From Sulfurovum xiamenensis (GTDB taxonomy: Bacteria; Campylobacterota; Campylobacteria; Campylobacterales; Sulfurovaceae), in contig NZ_JAQIBC010000001.1 in the NCBI RefSeq assembly GCF_030347995.1, positions 434,001 to 498,000 on the forward strand: DNA of 64,000 nt. The letters are read 5' to 3'. The notes below the pieces were generated by a model. The model was not told the origin of the DNA and searched no databases. It saw only the letters and a list, made by a program, of their open reading frames with translations. Both the position numbers and the translations under genes were made by a program. The stretch's first letter is position 1. Each line of letters starts with the position of its first letter. Shown piece by piece: positions 52,274-63,055 of the stretch.

Positions 52274-52837
52274 TTAATTTCGCTCAAACCACCACATAAA
52301 TGCAAACATGAGGCCTGGTGTTTTGGCGATGTTTTCATCATAGATCAGTTTCTTTGCATCATCTACAGGCAGGTAGACAACCTCAATCTGTTCATGATCC
52401 ACACCACCGCCTTCACTCACTTTCATACGCTCTCCGACTTCGGCAAAATAAAGTGTCTGTTTACTCCCTGCAAAGCCAACCGAAGTATGAAAAGAAGTGA
52501 TCTTTTCGATGTTTGAAAGGGGAACATCATAGCCGCACTCCTCTTCGACTTCCTCTTTTACAATTTCTACTAAAGAAAGTTCTTTATCTACGATACCTGC
52601 ACACAGTTCTACAGTCATACCATTTTCATTATTCAAGTACACGGCTGGACGAAACTGTTTGACCAAAACAAATGATCGCTTTTCTTTATGATATAGAAGA
52701 ATGGCAACACTATCATGTGCTTCAACGATCTCCCATGATTTTTGAATACCCTCTTGTTCATAAGTGGCAAAGGATGTTGTTATGAATTGGGCATTGACCA
52801 AAGGCTGAAGTTTAAAGTGCTTGATCCGTTTTCCCAT
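52274..52837 (-). CDS. NUDIX hydrolase
   Basis: A 187-residue NUDIX protein, probably an ADP-ribose or nucleotide-sugar diphosphatase by its EAHDSVAILLYHKEKRSFVLVKQFRPAVYL and VELCAGIVDKE context. The Nudix helix EEVEEECGYDV keeps the metal-binding glutamates but deviates from the consensus at the first Glu and the Arg. ATG at 52835-52837 lies inside the end of the M23 peptidase gene (26-base overlap). Confidence 0.88.
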   Translation of the reverse strand: MGKRIKHFKLQPLVNAQFITTSFATYEQEGIQKSWEIVEAHDSVAILLYHKEKRSFVLVKQFRPAVYLNNENGMTVELCAGIVDKELSLVEIVKEEVEEECGYDVPLSNIEKITSFHTSVGFAGSKQTLYFAEVGERMKVSEGGGVDHEQIEVVYLPVDDAKKLIYDENIAKTPGLMFAFMWWFERN

Positions 52838-54107
52838 CTTCCACACCTATGCTCATTTGTTCATATCCCTCCCAAATAAAAGGGGTACTTTTTTCTTTAA
52901 GATATGCCAAAAGCTTTTCTTCATTCTCTTTTGCATTCTTGATCACGACTTTTTTGTATTTTGTTTTAGTCACATCTTTATATTCAGTAATTTTCTTTAA
53001 AACGGTATCTTTGATCGACGTCTTACGCAGTACTCGCATCGGGTCTATCCATCTTCCGTTTTTCTTTAGCCCAAAATGTAAATGAGGGCCCGTACTTCTT
53101 CCTGTACTACCAACATACCCTATGATCTGACCTTTCTTCACGTGCTCTCCTCTTTTGACACGTATCCGACTCTGATGCGCATAGAGTGATTCATATCCTC
53201 CAGAATGCTTGATCTTCACCACTTTACCATATCCTCTCATACGGCCGGAAAAACTAACCTTTCCTGAATTTACTGCAAGAAGCGGTGTACCTCTTCTTGC
53301 ACCAAAATCTGTACCATGATGTGGACGATATCGTTTTAATATAGGGTGATATCTTCTATGACTGAAGGAAGAAGTGATACGAACATGACGTAAAGGCATA
53401 CCAAAACGGGAAGAGGTACTTTTTACAGGGACCCTACGGGTATAGGTTACTTTTTCTTTACCTGTTACGGTATAGGCTTGAGACTTTTTAGTGCTTTTAT
53501 AGCCGTAGCCATCTTCATCTGCATAGATAAACTGCCGTTTCTTTCTAGATTCAAGCAGAGCGATTTTAACATAAGGCATAGTGTGTGGTTGGCCCATTCT
53601 CGTTTTTTGTGAATAGATAAATGAAACTTTATCACCCTTTTGAAATTTTTTTGTGTTGACCGTACCTTTAAAAAGTTGTCCTATTTTATCTGCCAATGAA
53701 GGATGATACAAGGCATTCGTAACATCTGTATACAGATTTGTTTCTATGGTAACCGTAGCACCGTATTCTTTTTCTTTATACTCTATAGGGATAATGTCGA
53801 AGCTATATACATCACTGTTGTGCTCTTTAGCCAACCTTATCTGCATCTCCTCTCCTATCGGGATCAATGCCTGTTCAAGTGTACCATTATGATCTTTCAA
53901 TTCATAAAAAAGTTGATCCCCCTCTATTTCAGAGAGAAACTGGATATCTGCTTTTGAAATATCACTAAGTATCTCTTTAGAGATCTCTTTAGAGTCTAAA
54001 TATTCTGAAAATGTTTTCCCTTTTTCCCAATGTCCAAGTGTCACTTTCGCACCAAATAAGGAACTTGATATCAAGATCCATACCACTATTTTTTTAAGAC
54101 TTCCCAT
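52812..54107 (-). CDS. M23 peptidoglycan peptidase (Csd3/Pgp3-like)
   Basis: A 431-residue periplasmic peptidase with a signal peptide (KKIVVWILISSSLFGA), N-terminal regulatory domains (about 30-240) and a LytM domain with the zinc motif HHGTDFGARRGTPL and the HLHFG motif in TGPHLHFG. A C-terminal extension of about 80 basic residues follows. By architecture and neighbours (PGBA-like gene, glcD, yihY, comEC) it corresponds to Csd3 of Helicobacter and Pgp3 of C. jejuni, D,D-endopeptidase/carboxypeptidases that set cell shape. Confidence 0.9.
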   Translation of the reverse strand: MGSLKKIVVWILISSSLFGAKVTLGHWEKGKTFSEYLDSKEISKEILSDISKADIQFLSEIEGDQLFYELKDHNGTLEQALIPIGEEMQIRLAKEHNSDVYSFDIIPIEYKEKEYGATVTIETNLYTDVTNALYHPSLADKIGQLFKGTVNTKKFQKGDKVSFIYSQKTRMGQPHTMPYVKIALLESRKKRQFIYADEDGYGYKSTKKSQAYTVTGKEKVTYTRRVPVKSTSSRFGMPLRHVRITSSFSHRRYHPILKRYRPHHGTDFGARRGTPLLAVNSGKVSFSGRMRGYGKVVKIKHSGGYESLYAHQSRIRVKRGEHVKKGQIIGYVGSTGRSTGPHLHFGLKKNGRWIDPMRVLRKTSIKDTVLKKITEYKDVTKTKYKKVVIKNAKENEEKLLAYLKEKSTPFIWEGYEQMSIGVEDGKTDQAL

Positions 54108-54249
54108 TCGCTACCGTTATCCCTACTGCTTAGTTGGATATTATTATAACTTAAGTAGGTTAATCTACCTGCTACACTACAAACATCAATAAACTTTTAC
54201 TATATTGTTTGTATAATCAATACGATTATTTAACACTTAAAGGACCGCT
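54108..54249. promoter_or_regulatory. Divergent promoter region with an imperfect palindrome
   Basis: The 142 bases between csd3-like and PGBA-like genes hold AGTAGGT-taatct-ACCTGCT at about 54153-54172, an inverted repeat with one mismatch, and AT-rich TATA-like blocks (TATATTG, TATAATC) near 54200-54220 on the plus strand. A shared operator is possible; no known regulator site is recognised. Confidence 0.35.
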
Positions 54250-54933
54250 ATGCGCAAAATAGCTCTTATCACTCTACTCTCTTTACCACTTTTTGCAGGT
54301 TTTTTTCCTCAAACAGTGTACACTTCTGTCAAATCTGTAAAAGGAGATACCATTACACTCAATAAAAAATTTCCTGTCGATGGTATGAGTGGTGTTGTAA
54401 TACATAATTACGGCAATGACCTGACAGCGATCACAAGTCGTATTGCCCAAACTTCATCGGGTGAATCCGTAGCATTGGTCAGTAAAGATATCCTCCATCA
54501 TGATGAGCTTCCTACTATCAAAACACCTATTTCAGTGAAAGACAAGGTCATCGGCGGATACCTTTATGAGAATGTGCTTCTTTTAGCACCGGATGCAGAT
54601 ACCTATGCAAAAATCACCTCTGCACATCATAAAAAATGGATACATCCGGATCTTTTTGCCATGTATCTTTCTGCTGAAGGGGAAGAACAACCAACAAGAG
54701 AAAACCTTGCGCGTTTTGCAAAAAAATATCAAGTAGGTCTGGTCTATATCGTACGTAAGAACTCTGCTGTACTTTTAGACCCTATCTCTGCAAAAATCGT
54801 CTCTGAACAGTCCATGACAGATCTTCCTGCTAAAGGGTCATTTCCCTTTTATATGCGTTTGAAATCACTTAATTCAGGATGGTTCGGCAGTGACGTCGAG
54901 GGCAACTATTACAATACAATGAAATCTTTATAA
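54250..54933 (+). CDS. PGBA-N-domain secreted protein (plasminogen-binding-protein-like)
   Basis: A 227-residue protein with a signal peptide (RKIALITLLSLPLFA) and a beta-rich mature part, FFPQTVYTSVKSVKGDTITLNKKFPVDGMSGVVIHNYGNDL, that resembles the N-terminal domain of Helicobacter PgbA/PgbB. The long repetitive C-terminus of those proteins is absent. In C. jejuni the homologue lies in the same place between pgp3 and glcD. A role at the envelope is likely; plasminogen binding should not be assumed in a non-host-associated organism. Confidence 0.78.
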   Translation: MRKIALITLLSLPLFAGFFPQTVYTSVKSVKGDTITLNKKFPVDGMSGVVIHNYGNDLTAITSRIAQTSSGESVALVSKDILHHDELPTIKTPISVKDKVIGGYLYENVLLLAPDADTYAKITSAHHKKWIHPDLFAMYLSAEGEEQPTRENLARFAKKYQVGLVYIVRKNSAVLLDPISAKIVSEQSMTDLPAKGSFPFYMRLKSLNSGWFGSDVEGNYYNTMKSL

Positions 54934-54945
54934 TGGAAGTCAATC

Positions 54946-56334
54946 ATGTTAGATAAAAAACACATCAAATATTTTGAAACACTTGTCGGGGAAGAGAATG
55001 TCTACAGCGACAAAGCTCACCTTATCGCATATTCTTATGATGCTACACGTACACGCTATGAACCTGAAGCCGTTATCTTTCCAAGAGATGAAGCGGATGT
55101 AAGTGCCATTCTCAAATACTGTAACGAACACCAGATCGTCATTACGCCAAGAGGTGCGGGTTCAGGATTTACGGGTGGTGCACTTCCATCTCAAGGTGGT
55201 ATCACTTTGGGCATGGAAAAGCATATGAACAAGATCCTAGAGATCGATATGGAAAACATGGTAGCCGTCGTACAGCCGGGGGTCATCAATATGGACCTGC
55301 AAAAAGCAGTTGAAGAAGTAGGACTTTTTTATCCGCCTGATCCTGCCAGTGAGCAGTACTCTACGCTCGGAGGGAACGTCAGTGAAAATGCAGGGGGGAT
55401 GCGTGCAGCAAAATACGGTCTTACCAAAGACTATGTGATGGCCCTTCGTGCCGTACGTCCGAACGGTGACATCATCCGTGCAGGGAAACGTACCATCAAA
55501 GATGTGGCCGGTTATAACATCGCAGGTATTCTTATCGCGAGTGAAGGCACATTGGCTGTGATCACAGAGATCACACTGAAGCTCATTCCTAAACCTAAGT
55601 TTACCAAAGCCTATATGGGTATCTTCCCTTCGGTGGATGATGCGATGAATGCAGTATTCAAATCACTTGCAGCAGGGGCAAATCCTGTAGCTATGGAGTT
55701 TATGGATGACCTGGTGGTCCAGGCACTCAAAGAAAAACTGGGCATCAACCTGCCAGAAGATGCAGGTGCACTGCTCATCGGTGATGTAGATGGAAATGTG
55801 ATCGAAGAGGTAGAGTTTCAGTTAGAGACCTTGGAAAAATCATTTAAAGAGAATGGTGCCCAGGAGTTCATCATTGCACATGACGCCCAAAAGAGGGATG
55901 AACTTTGGTATGCGAGACGTAATGCTTCCCCATCCATCACGATCTTTGGAAGCAAAAAACTCAATGAAGATATCTCTGTACCAAGAAGTATGCTGCCTGA
56001 AGCACTGGAACGTATCTACGCCGTAGGGAACAAATATGGATTTAAAGTGCCATGTTTTGGACACGCAGGGGATGGTAATATCCACGTCAACGTGATGGTA
56101 GATGGTTCGGATGAGCAACAGCTTCATGATGGACACAAGGCGATAGAAGAGATCTTTGAACTCGTCGTAGAGATGGGAGGAACTCTGAGTGGGGAACATG
56201 GTATAGGAACAAGTAAAGCACCGTTCATGAACATCGCATTTAATGAGGTAGAGCTTGATCTTTTCAAAAGTATTAAACAGGCATTTGACCCGAATAACAT
56301 ACTCAATCCGGGGAAAATGGGATTACCGAACTGA
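54946..56334 (+). CDS. glcD: Glycolate oxidase subunit GlcD / FAD-linked oxidase
   Basis: A 462-residue flavoprotein with a PCMH-type FAD domain (VIFPRDEADVSAILKYCN; ITPRGAGSGFTGGALPSQGG; GGNVSENAGGMRAAKYGLTKDYV) and a C-terminal FAD-oxidase domain ending GEHGIGTSKAPFM and DPNNILNPGKMG. It oxidises a 2-hydroxy acid such as glycolate or D-lactate, passing electrons to an Fe-S partner; the GlcF-like protein at 34116-35420 is a candidate. It is 12 bases after the PGBA-like gene. Confidence 0.91.
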   Translation: MLDKKHIKYFETLVGEENVYSDKAHLIAYSYDATRTRYEPEAVIFPRDEADVSAILKYCNEHQIVITPRGAGSGFTGGALPSQGGITLGMEKHMNKILEIDMENMVAVVQPGVINMDLQKAVEEVGLFYPPDPASEQYSTLGGNVSENAGGMRAAKYGLTKDYVMALRAVRPNGDIIRAGKRTIKDVAGYNIAGILIASEGTLAVITEITLKLIPKPKFTKAYMGIFPSVDDAMNAVFKSLAAGANPVAMEFMDDLVVQALKEKLGINLPEDAGALLIGDVDGNVIEEVEFQLETLEKSFKENGAQEFIIAHDAQKRDELWYARRNASPSITIFGSKKLNEDISVPRSMLPEALERIYAVGNKYGFKVPCFGHAGDGNIHVNVMVDGSDEQQLHDGHKAIEEIFELVVEMGGTLSGEHGIGTSKAPFMNIAFNEVELDLFKSIKQAFDPNNILNPGKMGLPN

Positions 56335-56428
56335 CAATTCACACTTTTTGACATAACCTCTCCAGGTATGTCACTTTAGATTGAATATATGCATTCCCGT
56401 GTTTTCCACGGGAGTTATGGAGGAATCA

Positions 56429-57268
56429 ATGAATATGCAAATCCATCCTCAATTCAAAAAAATCCTCAAAACCTATTACATCTTTTTACGTGATTTTCTC
56501 GGTGATCTTTTTGATAGCAGATTGGGACACTATGCCTCCAGTTTGAGTTGGAGTACCCTTTTCTCTATCATTCCTTTCCTTGTGATCATACTGGCTATTT
56601 TTACTACCATGCCTCTGTTTCATACGATGTACGTGAAAGTAGAAAAACTTATTTTCGCCAACCTTCTGCCTACGGATTCCAAAGTCATTATGGAATACCT
56701 TAATACCTTTATAGAAAACTCAGACAAATTGGGCTATATAGGGGCATTTTATGTGATATTTGCTGCAATCATGTTCTTCAAGGACTATGATTATATCGTG
56801 AATGACATCTTTTCAACACCTAAACGAACGATCTGGCAGGCACTAAAAACCTATCTTTTGCTGATCATCACCATACCAACGATGATGGCTGCCTCTTTTT
56901 ACCTCTCCGCTGAGATACAAATATATCTTGATAAAAGCAGTATCACCAGTATCATCCATCTTTATGAAATTATCCCTTACTTCATCGTATGGATGATGTT
57001 CTATATCGCCTACCAACTCTCTCCGCATACCCGTATAGAGGTCTCCGCTGCACTGGGAAGTTCCTTCATTGCCTCTCTTGTTTGGTATCTTTCAAAAAGT
57101 GCTTTCGTCTTCTATGTGGTACACAATAAGACCTATGCAAGTATCTATGGGAGCATCAGTATCGTACTTTTTTTCTTTTTATGGATCTACATCTCATGGG
57201 CTATCTTTATCCATGGGCTTAAATTTTGCGCACTACTGAACAAAAATGAAGAGATAGAACATATATGA
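56429..57268 (+). CDS. YihY/BrkB-family inner-membrane protein
   Basis: A 279-residue protein with six predicted membrane segments and the family motifs YASSLSWSTLFSIIPFLVI and YGSISIVLFFFLWIYISWAIFIHG. It was once mis-called ribonuclease BN; its role, perhaps in lipid handling as proposed for YhdP/YihY-type proteins, is unsettled. ATG 56429 with GGAGGAATCA upstream is preferred to a start at 56381. The position after glcD is conserved in Campylobacter. Confidence 0.87.
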   Translation: MNMQIHPQFKKILKTYYIFLRDFLGDLFDSRLGHYASSLSWSTLFSIIPFLVIILAIFTTMPLFHTMYVKVEKLIFANLLPTDSKVIMEYLNTFIENSDKLGYIGAFYVIFAAIMFFKDYDYIVNDIFSTPKRTIWQALKTYLLLIITIPTMMAASFYLSAEIQIYLDKSSITSIIHLYEIIPYFIVWMMFYIAYQLSPHTRIEVSAALGSSFIASLVWYLSKSAFVFYVVHNKTYASIYGSISIVLFFFLWIYISWAIFIHGLKFCALLNKNEEIEHI

Positions 57269-57361
57269 GACCCCCTCAATCAATGACAAATGATTGTCAT
57301 TTATAGGTTCGGAACCGTAATGGTGGAGCAACGCAACCTCTCCTGTAGGACACCACAATAT
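57269..57361. terminator. Convergent 3' region with palindromes
   Basis: Between yihY and comEC stops there is AATGACA-aatgat-TGTCATT (about 57281-57300), a perfect 7-bp inverted repeat, and GGTTCGGAACC close by, then GGTGGAGC...CACC. No T-tract follows. These probably serve as 3'-end structures for the two converging genes. Confidence 0.4.
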
Positions 57362-58540
57362 TCATACTAAAAAAATGTAATGGGCATAGAGTACTGCCAA
57401 ACCTGTCAGTGACCAAAAAAGTTTTTTACTCCATATGGCCCCAATAGATATGCTGATATACCCAAATAGTGCCCAGAGAGGTAAAAGTGACTCTGTACTG
57501 ATTTTTGGCAGTGCAAACAATGCTAACAAACCCGTATCCAACAGACTACCAAAACCCAGTAGATGTAAGAACATCACAAAAGGATAGAAAGGAATGAACA
57601 GCAGGGAAAGCCAAGGTGATAAAAGTTGATATCCACTTGTCACAGGGAAAACAGTATGTAAAATAGGTAGCATCAAAACAAAGATACCTAAAGGTATCAA
57701 CACTAAAGTGATCATCCATGTATGCAACCCTTTTCTATACTGTAACAATAAAAAGATATAAAACACTCCTGCTACAGAGAGTCCGAAACTAAGAGAAACC
57801 AGCAGATAAGGGAAGAGTGCCACAAGTATCAGAATGATCGTCGTTAAAAAAGTAAAACTCAGTAGTTCCATACCCAACAAAAGTACCATCCATCCGACCA
57901 GTACCATTGCATAAGACCGCAGAAGAGAAGGTGGAAAATCGACAAACCATAAGTAACCACCTAAAAGTAGCATAGCTACGGCCCCTACATCAAACAATGC
58001 ATGGCGGTATGGAAAAAAGTGTTGCTGCAGTGGTCTATAGAGTAACAAAAGCAAACCATAGACCAATCCCCACAATATCCCTAGATGGAACCCACTCAAG
58101 GCAACAAGATGGCTGACACCGAGCATACTGATCTTTTCTCTTAACTCTTTCTCCAGAAAAGTCACAGGAAGAGGTTCTTGGGCTTTCATGCGACTTTTCA
58201 CATAAAAGGTACCTAGATAATCACTAAAAGATATCTTCTTACTGGGGAATATCTGTAGACGTAGACGTTTGTGATCGAAATTGTCTTGACTGTAATTCGT
58301 TGTATAAAAAGTCAACCCCTCATCACTTCGGAGCTTAAGAACCTGATACTCTTGATCTCCTTTGGACTTTTTATACAGATTCAATACATTTGCATGGGTA
58401 TAGTAAAAAGGTTTTGAAATAAAATCTCGATAGGCTTGGTATTCAAAAAAGAGCCGGATCAGTATGACAAGTAGAAAAAAGAGTATCACCCAGATAAATG
58501 TTTTTGTTTCTGGAAATAGTTTTGGTTTTTCTAATTGCAC
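57362..58540 (-). CDS. comEC: ComEC/Rec2-family competence channel, short form
   Basis: A 392-residue polytopic inner-membrane protein with the Competence-domain motif LGVSHLVALSGFHLGILWGLVYGLLLLLYRPL at about 134-165 (cited in parts: SHLVALSGFHLGILWG). It lacks the C-terminal metallo-beta-lactamase-like domain of larger ComEC proteins, as usual in Campylobacterota. It transports single-stranded DNA across the inner membrane during transformation. It is 48 bases after dnaB on the same strand. Confidence 0.88.
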   Translation of the reverse strand: MQLEKPKLFPETKTFIWVILFFLLVILIRLFFEYQAYRDFISKPFYYTHANVLNLYKKSKGDQEYQVLKLRSDEGLTFYTTNYSQDNFDHKRLRLQIFPSKKISFSDYLGTFYVKSRMKAQEPLPVTFLEKELREKISMLGVSHLVALSGFHLGILWGLVYGLLLLLYRPLQQHFFPYRHALFDVGAVAMLLLGGYLWFVDFPPSLLRSYAMVLVGWMVLLLGMELLSFTFLTTIILILVALFPYLLVSLSFGLSVAGVFYIFLLLQYRKGLHTWMITLVLIPLGIFVLMLPILHTVFPVTSGYQLLSPWLSLLFIPFYPFVMFLHLLGFGSLLDTGLLALFALPKISTESLLPLWALFGYISISIGAIWSKKLFWSLTGLAVLYAHYIFLV

Positions 58541-58588
58541 CGAAACTCCTTCAAAGTGAACTCTCTTGAGAGTAGATTCTAGTGCACC

Positions 58589-60019
58589 CTATATTGCAGG
58601 CAACTCTATATTTCCTGTGTTCATAGGGATATCAGCATCTTCATACTCTATTTCAAAGGCCGGCCCTGTTGGTGCATCCACAAAACGTGTAAAGTTCTTT
58701 TGGAAAATGAGGTTGACGGTACCCGTAGGTCCATTTCTCTGTTTCCCAATAATGATCTCGGCATCTTCCTCAGGTTTTTTTCTAAACTCAGAGGTATACT
58801 CTTTACCTTCTGCTTTGGCTTTCATCTCTTTTTCTTTCTCTTGTGCCTCACGGTAGACATCATCACGGTAGACAAAAAGGATGATATCAGCATCCTGTTC
58901 TATCGCTCCCGACTCACGCAGGTCAGAGAGCATCGGACGTTTGTTGTCCCTGCTCTCTACGCCCCGGTTAAGTTGGGAGAGAGCCAAAATAGGTATCTGG
59001 AGCTCTCTTGCCAACTGCTTCAGCCCTCTTGATATCTCAGAGACTTCCTGTTGCCTTCCCTCTCTACCTTCACCACTCATTAGCTGCAGGTAGTCTATGA
59101 TCGCTACAGAAATCTCAGGGTGTTGTGCTTTGAGTTTACGAAGCTTACTTCGTACATGGTGGATGGTCGCATATCCCCCGTCATCGACAAACAGTTTTTT
59201 CGAGGCGATATCCTGTGTCGCAGCGGCAAGATCACTCCATTGCTCATCTTTGAGGTCCCCTACCCTTAGTGCTTGAAGCGGTATGGAGGTTTTGGCAGAA
59301 AGCATTCTGAGCATGAGCTGTTCTGCTGGCATCTCCAGTGAGAAAAAAGCCACCCCTTCATTACGCTCTATCGCTTTGAGTGCCATGTTGAGTACAAAGG
59401 CTGTTTTACCCATCGCAGGACGTGCAGCGATGATCACCAGGTCCCCTTTACCAAATCCGGATGTTCTGTCATTAAGGTTTCTAAACCCTGTATCTGTACC
59501 GATGAGCTTAGAGTTACCCAGTGCTTTGAGACGTTCTATCTCCCCCATCATGGACAACGTGATCTCTTTAGATTCTCTAAAGTCATCAGAGGTGGAGTTC
59601 TGCGTGATCTCATAAAGCTTTTTCTCTACCAGATTCATGACATCTTCAGCAGGCAAGTCATCTTCTATCGTGACCTTTTTGATCTCCGTAGCAAGTGTAG
59701 CCAATGCCCTTTTGCTTGATTTTGCCTTGATCTCTTTGAGATACGCCGCTGTATTGGTAATAGGATTGGCTGAAAGCAAGTCCAGCATCGCAACTTCATC
59801 AAATTTACCCATGGCATTGAGTTTTGAACGCAAGAACTCATCATCCAAGGGTTTTTCTTCTGCACTAAGCTCTTCCATCGCAGCAAACACATGCTGATGA
59901 AAAGGCAGGTAGAAATCCTGTGGTTTCAGCTTCGCTGCGATCTCCTCGTAGGTTTCCGGATCAAAAATAATGGCAGAGAGTACTGCCCTTTCGATATTTA
60001 GGTTGTACATATTTTCCAT
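58589..60019 (-). CDS. dnaB: Replicative DNA helicase DnaB
   Basis: A 476-residue hexameric helicase: N-terminal DnaB_N domain (NLNIERAVLSAIIFDPE) that binds primase, linker, and RecA-like C-terminal domain with Walker A ARPAMGKTAFVLNMAL (about 206-221), Walker B VAIIDYLQLMSG and ADIILFVYRDDVYRE. No intein is present. ATG at 60017-60019 overlaps the ispG stop (TAATG). Confidence 0.97.
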   Translation of the reverse strand: MENMYNLNIERAVLSAIIFDPETYEEIAAKLKPQDFYLPFHQHVFAAMEELSAEEKPLDDEFLRSKLNAMGKFDEVAMLDLLSANPITNTAAYLKEIKAKSSKRALATLATEIKKVTIEDDLPAEDVMNLVEKKLYEITQNSTSDDFRESKEITLSMMGEIERLKALGNSKLIGTDTGFRNLNDRTSGFGKGDLVIIAARPAMGKTAFVLNMALKAIERNEGVAFFSLEMPAEQLMLRMLSAKTSIPLQALRVGDLKDEQWSDLAAATQDIASKKLFVDDGGYATIHHVRSKLRKLKAQHPEISVAIIDYLQLMSGEGREGRQQEVSEISRGLKQLARELQIPILALSQLNRGVESRDNKRPMLSDLRESGAIEQDADIILFVYRDDVYREAQEKEKEMKAKAEGKEYTSEFRKKPEEDAEIIIGKQRNGPTGTVNLIFQKNFTRFVDAPTGPAFEIEYEDADIPMNTGNIELPAI

Positions 60020-61080
60020 TATTTATTATCCTCTGCGAATTTCTCTACCTCTTGCACAAATCTCTCAACCAACTCACCTTCAGGGAGTCTAGCAACCACT
60101 TCCCCTTTAAGCATAACTAGTCCAGAACCTTTGCCATAGGCTATAGCGACATCCGCATGTTTGGCTTCTCCAATGGCATTGACCACACAACCCATCACCG
60201 AAACATCCATAGGTGTTTTAATGTGTGCTGTTCGTCTTTCTACTTCGGCTACTGCACTCACCAGATCTGCCTCTATACGTCCACAGGTAGGACAGGAGAT
60301 AATGTTCAGTCCCTCTTTCATCCTGCCACTGTCTTTGAGTATAGCTTTACCGACTTTGATCTCCTCTTCTAATTCTCCAGTAATGGAAACACGCATCGTA
60401 TCCCCTATCCCATCAAGCAACAGGGCACCTAAACCTATAGCAGACTTGATAGTCGCATGAAATACCGTTCCTGCTTCTGTCACACCCAAGTGAAAAGGGT
60501 ATTCATTTCTAGGACGTAACATTCTATAGGCATCAACCGTTCTATCTACATCCGAAGCTTTCAGTGATACCTTAATATCTGTAAACCCTAGATCTTCCAA
60601 AAATTTAATGTTGTACTCTGCAGAAGCGACCATACCTTCAGCTGTTGCACCATACTTTATGTCAAACTCTTTTTCCAATGAACCGGCATTCACCCCTATA
60701 CGTATAGGTAGGTTTCTATCCTGGCAGGCTTTGACGATCTCTTTAATACGTGATTTTTCACCAATATTACCAGGATTCAGACGGATACAGTCCACCCACT
60801 TTGCTGCTTCCAGTGCAAGTTTATAGTTAAAATGAATATCCGCGATGAGGGGTAAAGAGATCTGTTCTTTGATAGCTTTAAGTGCAAGTGCATCCTGCAT
60901 CTCAGGTACCGCCACACGCACCATATCAGCCCCGGCAAAATGCAGACGGTTTATCTGCTCTACAGTAGCTGCAACGTTATGGGTATCACTGTATGTCATA
61001 GACTGCACAGAGATAGGAGCATCACCACCTACAGCAACATTACCTACATAAATTTTTTTTGTTTTGACTCTTTCTTTCAC
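60019..61080 (-). CDS. ispG: 4-hydroxy-3-methylbut-2-enyl diphosphate synthase (flavodoxin)
   Basis: A 353-residue TIM-barrel Fe-S enzyme of the MEP pathway, acting on MEcPP. Visible are [25 protein letters not shown] N-terminus ([13 protein letters not shown]), [13 protein letters not shown], and the 4Fe-4S cysteines in [12 protein letters not shown] and [12 protein letters not shown]. It forms an operon priA-ispG-dnaB-comEC by orientation and spacing. Confidence 0.96.
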   Translation of the reverse strand: MKERVKTKKIYVGNVAVGGDAPISVQSMTYSDTHNVAATVEQINRLHFAGADMVRVAVPEMQDALALKAIKEQISLPLIADIHFNYKLALEAAKWVDCIRLNPGNIGEKSRIKEIVKACQDRNLPIRIGVNAGSLEKEFDIKYGATAEGMVASAEYNIKFLEDLGFTDIKVSLKASDVDRTVDAYRMLRPRNEYPFHLGVTEAGTVFHATIKSAIGLGALLLDGIGDTMRVSITGELEEEIKVGKAILKDSGRMKEGLNIISCPTCGRIEADLVSAVAEVERRTAHIKTPMDVSVMGCVVNAIGEAKHADVAIAYGKGSGLVMLKGEVVARLPEGELVERFVQEVEKFAEDNK

Positions 61081-61133
61081 GGTTTGCCTTTTGAATAATT
61101 CTCTAATTTTACCTAAACAACCTACAACGGATA

Positions 61134-62996
61134 TTAAGCGAAATCCACAGGGTCAAAATCTATCTCTATCTCTCTACAATCTACCCTGTGTAAAGCCTTA
61201 AGCAGAGGGACCCTGTGCTTGGCTCTCAATAAAATATGAAACCTGAATTTATTGGCTATTTTCTCTACCGGTGCTTTACCGTGTCCCACTATCTCTATTT
61301 CTTCAAATGCTTTGAGTTTGGTCACTGTATCCAGTGTAATCTTACTTGCTTTGCTTTCATCTTTATGCGCGATAAGTATTCGTGCCAATGAGGCAAAAGG
61401 CGGATACTCTGCCATCTCCAAGAATGCCAGTTCATCTTTGATAAAAAGTTCATAATCGGCCAAATAGGTTTGAAAGAATTCCGGATCACCCGTCTGTACG
61501 ATGATCTGGGCTGCTTTTGCCCGTCCACTTCGACCAGCGATCTGAAAAAGTAAGGACATCGCTCTCTCACGTGCCCTGTAATCTGCCAGTCCCAGGATGT
61601 AATCAAGCCCCATAATGATACTCAGGGTGATATTTGCATAGTCATGCCCTTTACTAAGCATCTGTGTACCCAGAAGCAGTTGGCTCTCTCCACTCTCAAA
61701 ACGCTGTAATGCTTCTTTGAGTTTTTTAGCCGTGGTGATACTATCTTTATCGAACTGCTCTATCTGTATCCCTTCCACAGCTTCAGAGATCACTTCTATA
61801 GCTTCTACAGTTCCCATACGTTCACTTTTAAGCGGTGTATGACCACAATGGATACAGGTATCCCGTATAGGTTCCGTATAGTTACAGTAATGGCATTTCA
61901 AATGTCTGTGTTTTCTGTGTAGTGCCATCCCCACTGAACAGAAAGGACAAAGATGTGTCTTTCCACAACTCTCACAATAGAGATACTTGAAGTTTCCGCG
62001 TGTAGGAAGGAACAACAGTGACTGGTCTCCTGCTTTATAGTGTGTATCTATAGTATCCAACATCGTATTGTTGATCCTGTCTCCAGAGATGAATGTGTAC
62101 TTTTTTTCTGTCTCTATATAGGGTTTATCAAGCTTGATTACATCATATTTATAGTACGAACTCATCGAAGGTGTTGCAGAAGCCAATACCACTTTTGCAC
62201 CCAATTTACTTCCCATCAATACAGCCACATCGCGTGCATGGTAACGAGGTCTTGTCATCGCCTTATAGCTATCATCATGCTCTTCATCCACAATGATAAG
62301 TCCGAGATTAGACAGTGGTACAAAAAGTGCAGAACGTGCCCCCGCCACAATACGTATCTCTCCTGACTCTATACCTTCCAGAATAGACGCTTTTTTCTTC
62401 TTGGTCAACTTGGAATGCCACATCGCCACACTCTCACCAAAATAGACCTTGAGACGCTTTTCCATTTGAGGTGTCAGTGAGATCTCAGGCATAAGAAAGA
62501 TAGAAGTTTTCCCCTCTTCCATCATCTTTGCCATCAGCGAAATAAAGATCTCTGTTTTCCCTGAACCCGTCACACCAAAAAGAAGGGCTTTCTCTTTTTT
62601 GAGGAGTTGATCATAGGCTTTTTGTTGTATGTCACTTAATTTCGGAAGGATCTTCTCTTCTATTTTCTTAGGGAGTAAGTCGGTCAGTGAAGTATTTTTA
62701 AATGGAATAAAAAGGGAGATCGCCTCCCCAAAAGAAGAAAAATAATACTCAGAGATAAATTTCGCTATCTCCATCTGTTCCCGATTATAATTCGTATTTA
62801 AAACAGAAGTTATCTCTGCAGTTTCAAATTCAGGTTTTTTTACCTTTCTAAAAATCACAGCTTCATTCACTGTTGTTTTTAAAGGTACAGCTACAATGGA
62901 ACCAATATTTAATGATTGATGAGTAGCGTAAGTCAAGCTTGGAGCACTTGACCTAATAAAATAAACCTCATAATAATATAAAAAAGAATTTGTCAA
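61134..62996 (-). CDS. priA: Primosomal helicase PriA (replication restart)
   Basis: A 620-residue DEAH-type helicase that restarts stalled forks. Walker [15 protein letters not shown], the DEEHDDSYK box, and eight zinc cysteines ([31 protein letters not shown]) are seen, then [21 protein letters not shown] [13 protein letters not shown] and [29 protein letters not shown] QIAGRSGRA. It is shorter than E. coli PriA (732) at the N-terminus, normal for this phylum. The start is TTG at 62996; no better start is present, and the true one is uncertain. Confidence 0.94.
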   Translation of the reverse strand: MTNSFLYYYEVYFIRSSAPSLTYATHQSLNIGSIVAVPLKTTVNEAVIFRKVKKPEFETAEITSVLNTNYNREQMEIAKFISEYYFSSFGEAISLFIPFKNTSLTDLLPKKIEEKILPKLSDIQQKAYDQLLKKEKALLFGVTGSGKTEIFISLMAKMMEEGKTSIFLMPEISLTPQMEKRLKVYFGESVAMWHSKLTKKKKASILEGIESGEIRIVAGARSALFVPLSNLGLIIVDEEHDDSYKAMTRPRYHARDVAVLMGSKLGAKVVLASATPSMSSYYKYDVIKLDKPYIETEKKYTFISGDRINNTMLDTIDTHYKAGDQSLLFLPTRGNFKYLYCESCGKTHLCPFCSVGMALHRKHRHLKCHYCNYTEPIRDTCIHCGHTPLKSERMGTVEAIEVISEAVEGIQIEQFDKDSITTAKKLKEALQRFESGESQLLLGTQMLSKGHDYANITLSIIMGLDYILGLADYRARERAMSLLFQIAGRSGRAKAAQIIVQTGDPEFFQTYLADYELFIKDELAFLEMAEYPPFASLARILIAHKDESKASKITLDTVTKLKAFEEIEIVGHGKAPVEKIANKFRFHILLRAKHRVPLLKALHRVDCREIEIDFDPVDFA

Positions 62997-63055
62997 ATGG
63001 CTAACTTCATCTCTCTATACTTGATATGTTTTCTCTCACAATAACAAGGAAAAAA

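Noticed and set aside
57281..57300. Fur-box-like palindrome AATGACAAATGATTGTCATT
   Set aside because: It lies between two convergent stop codons and not near a promoter, so a 3'-end hairpin is more likely.
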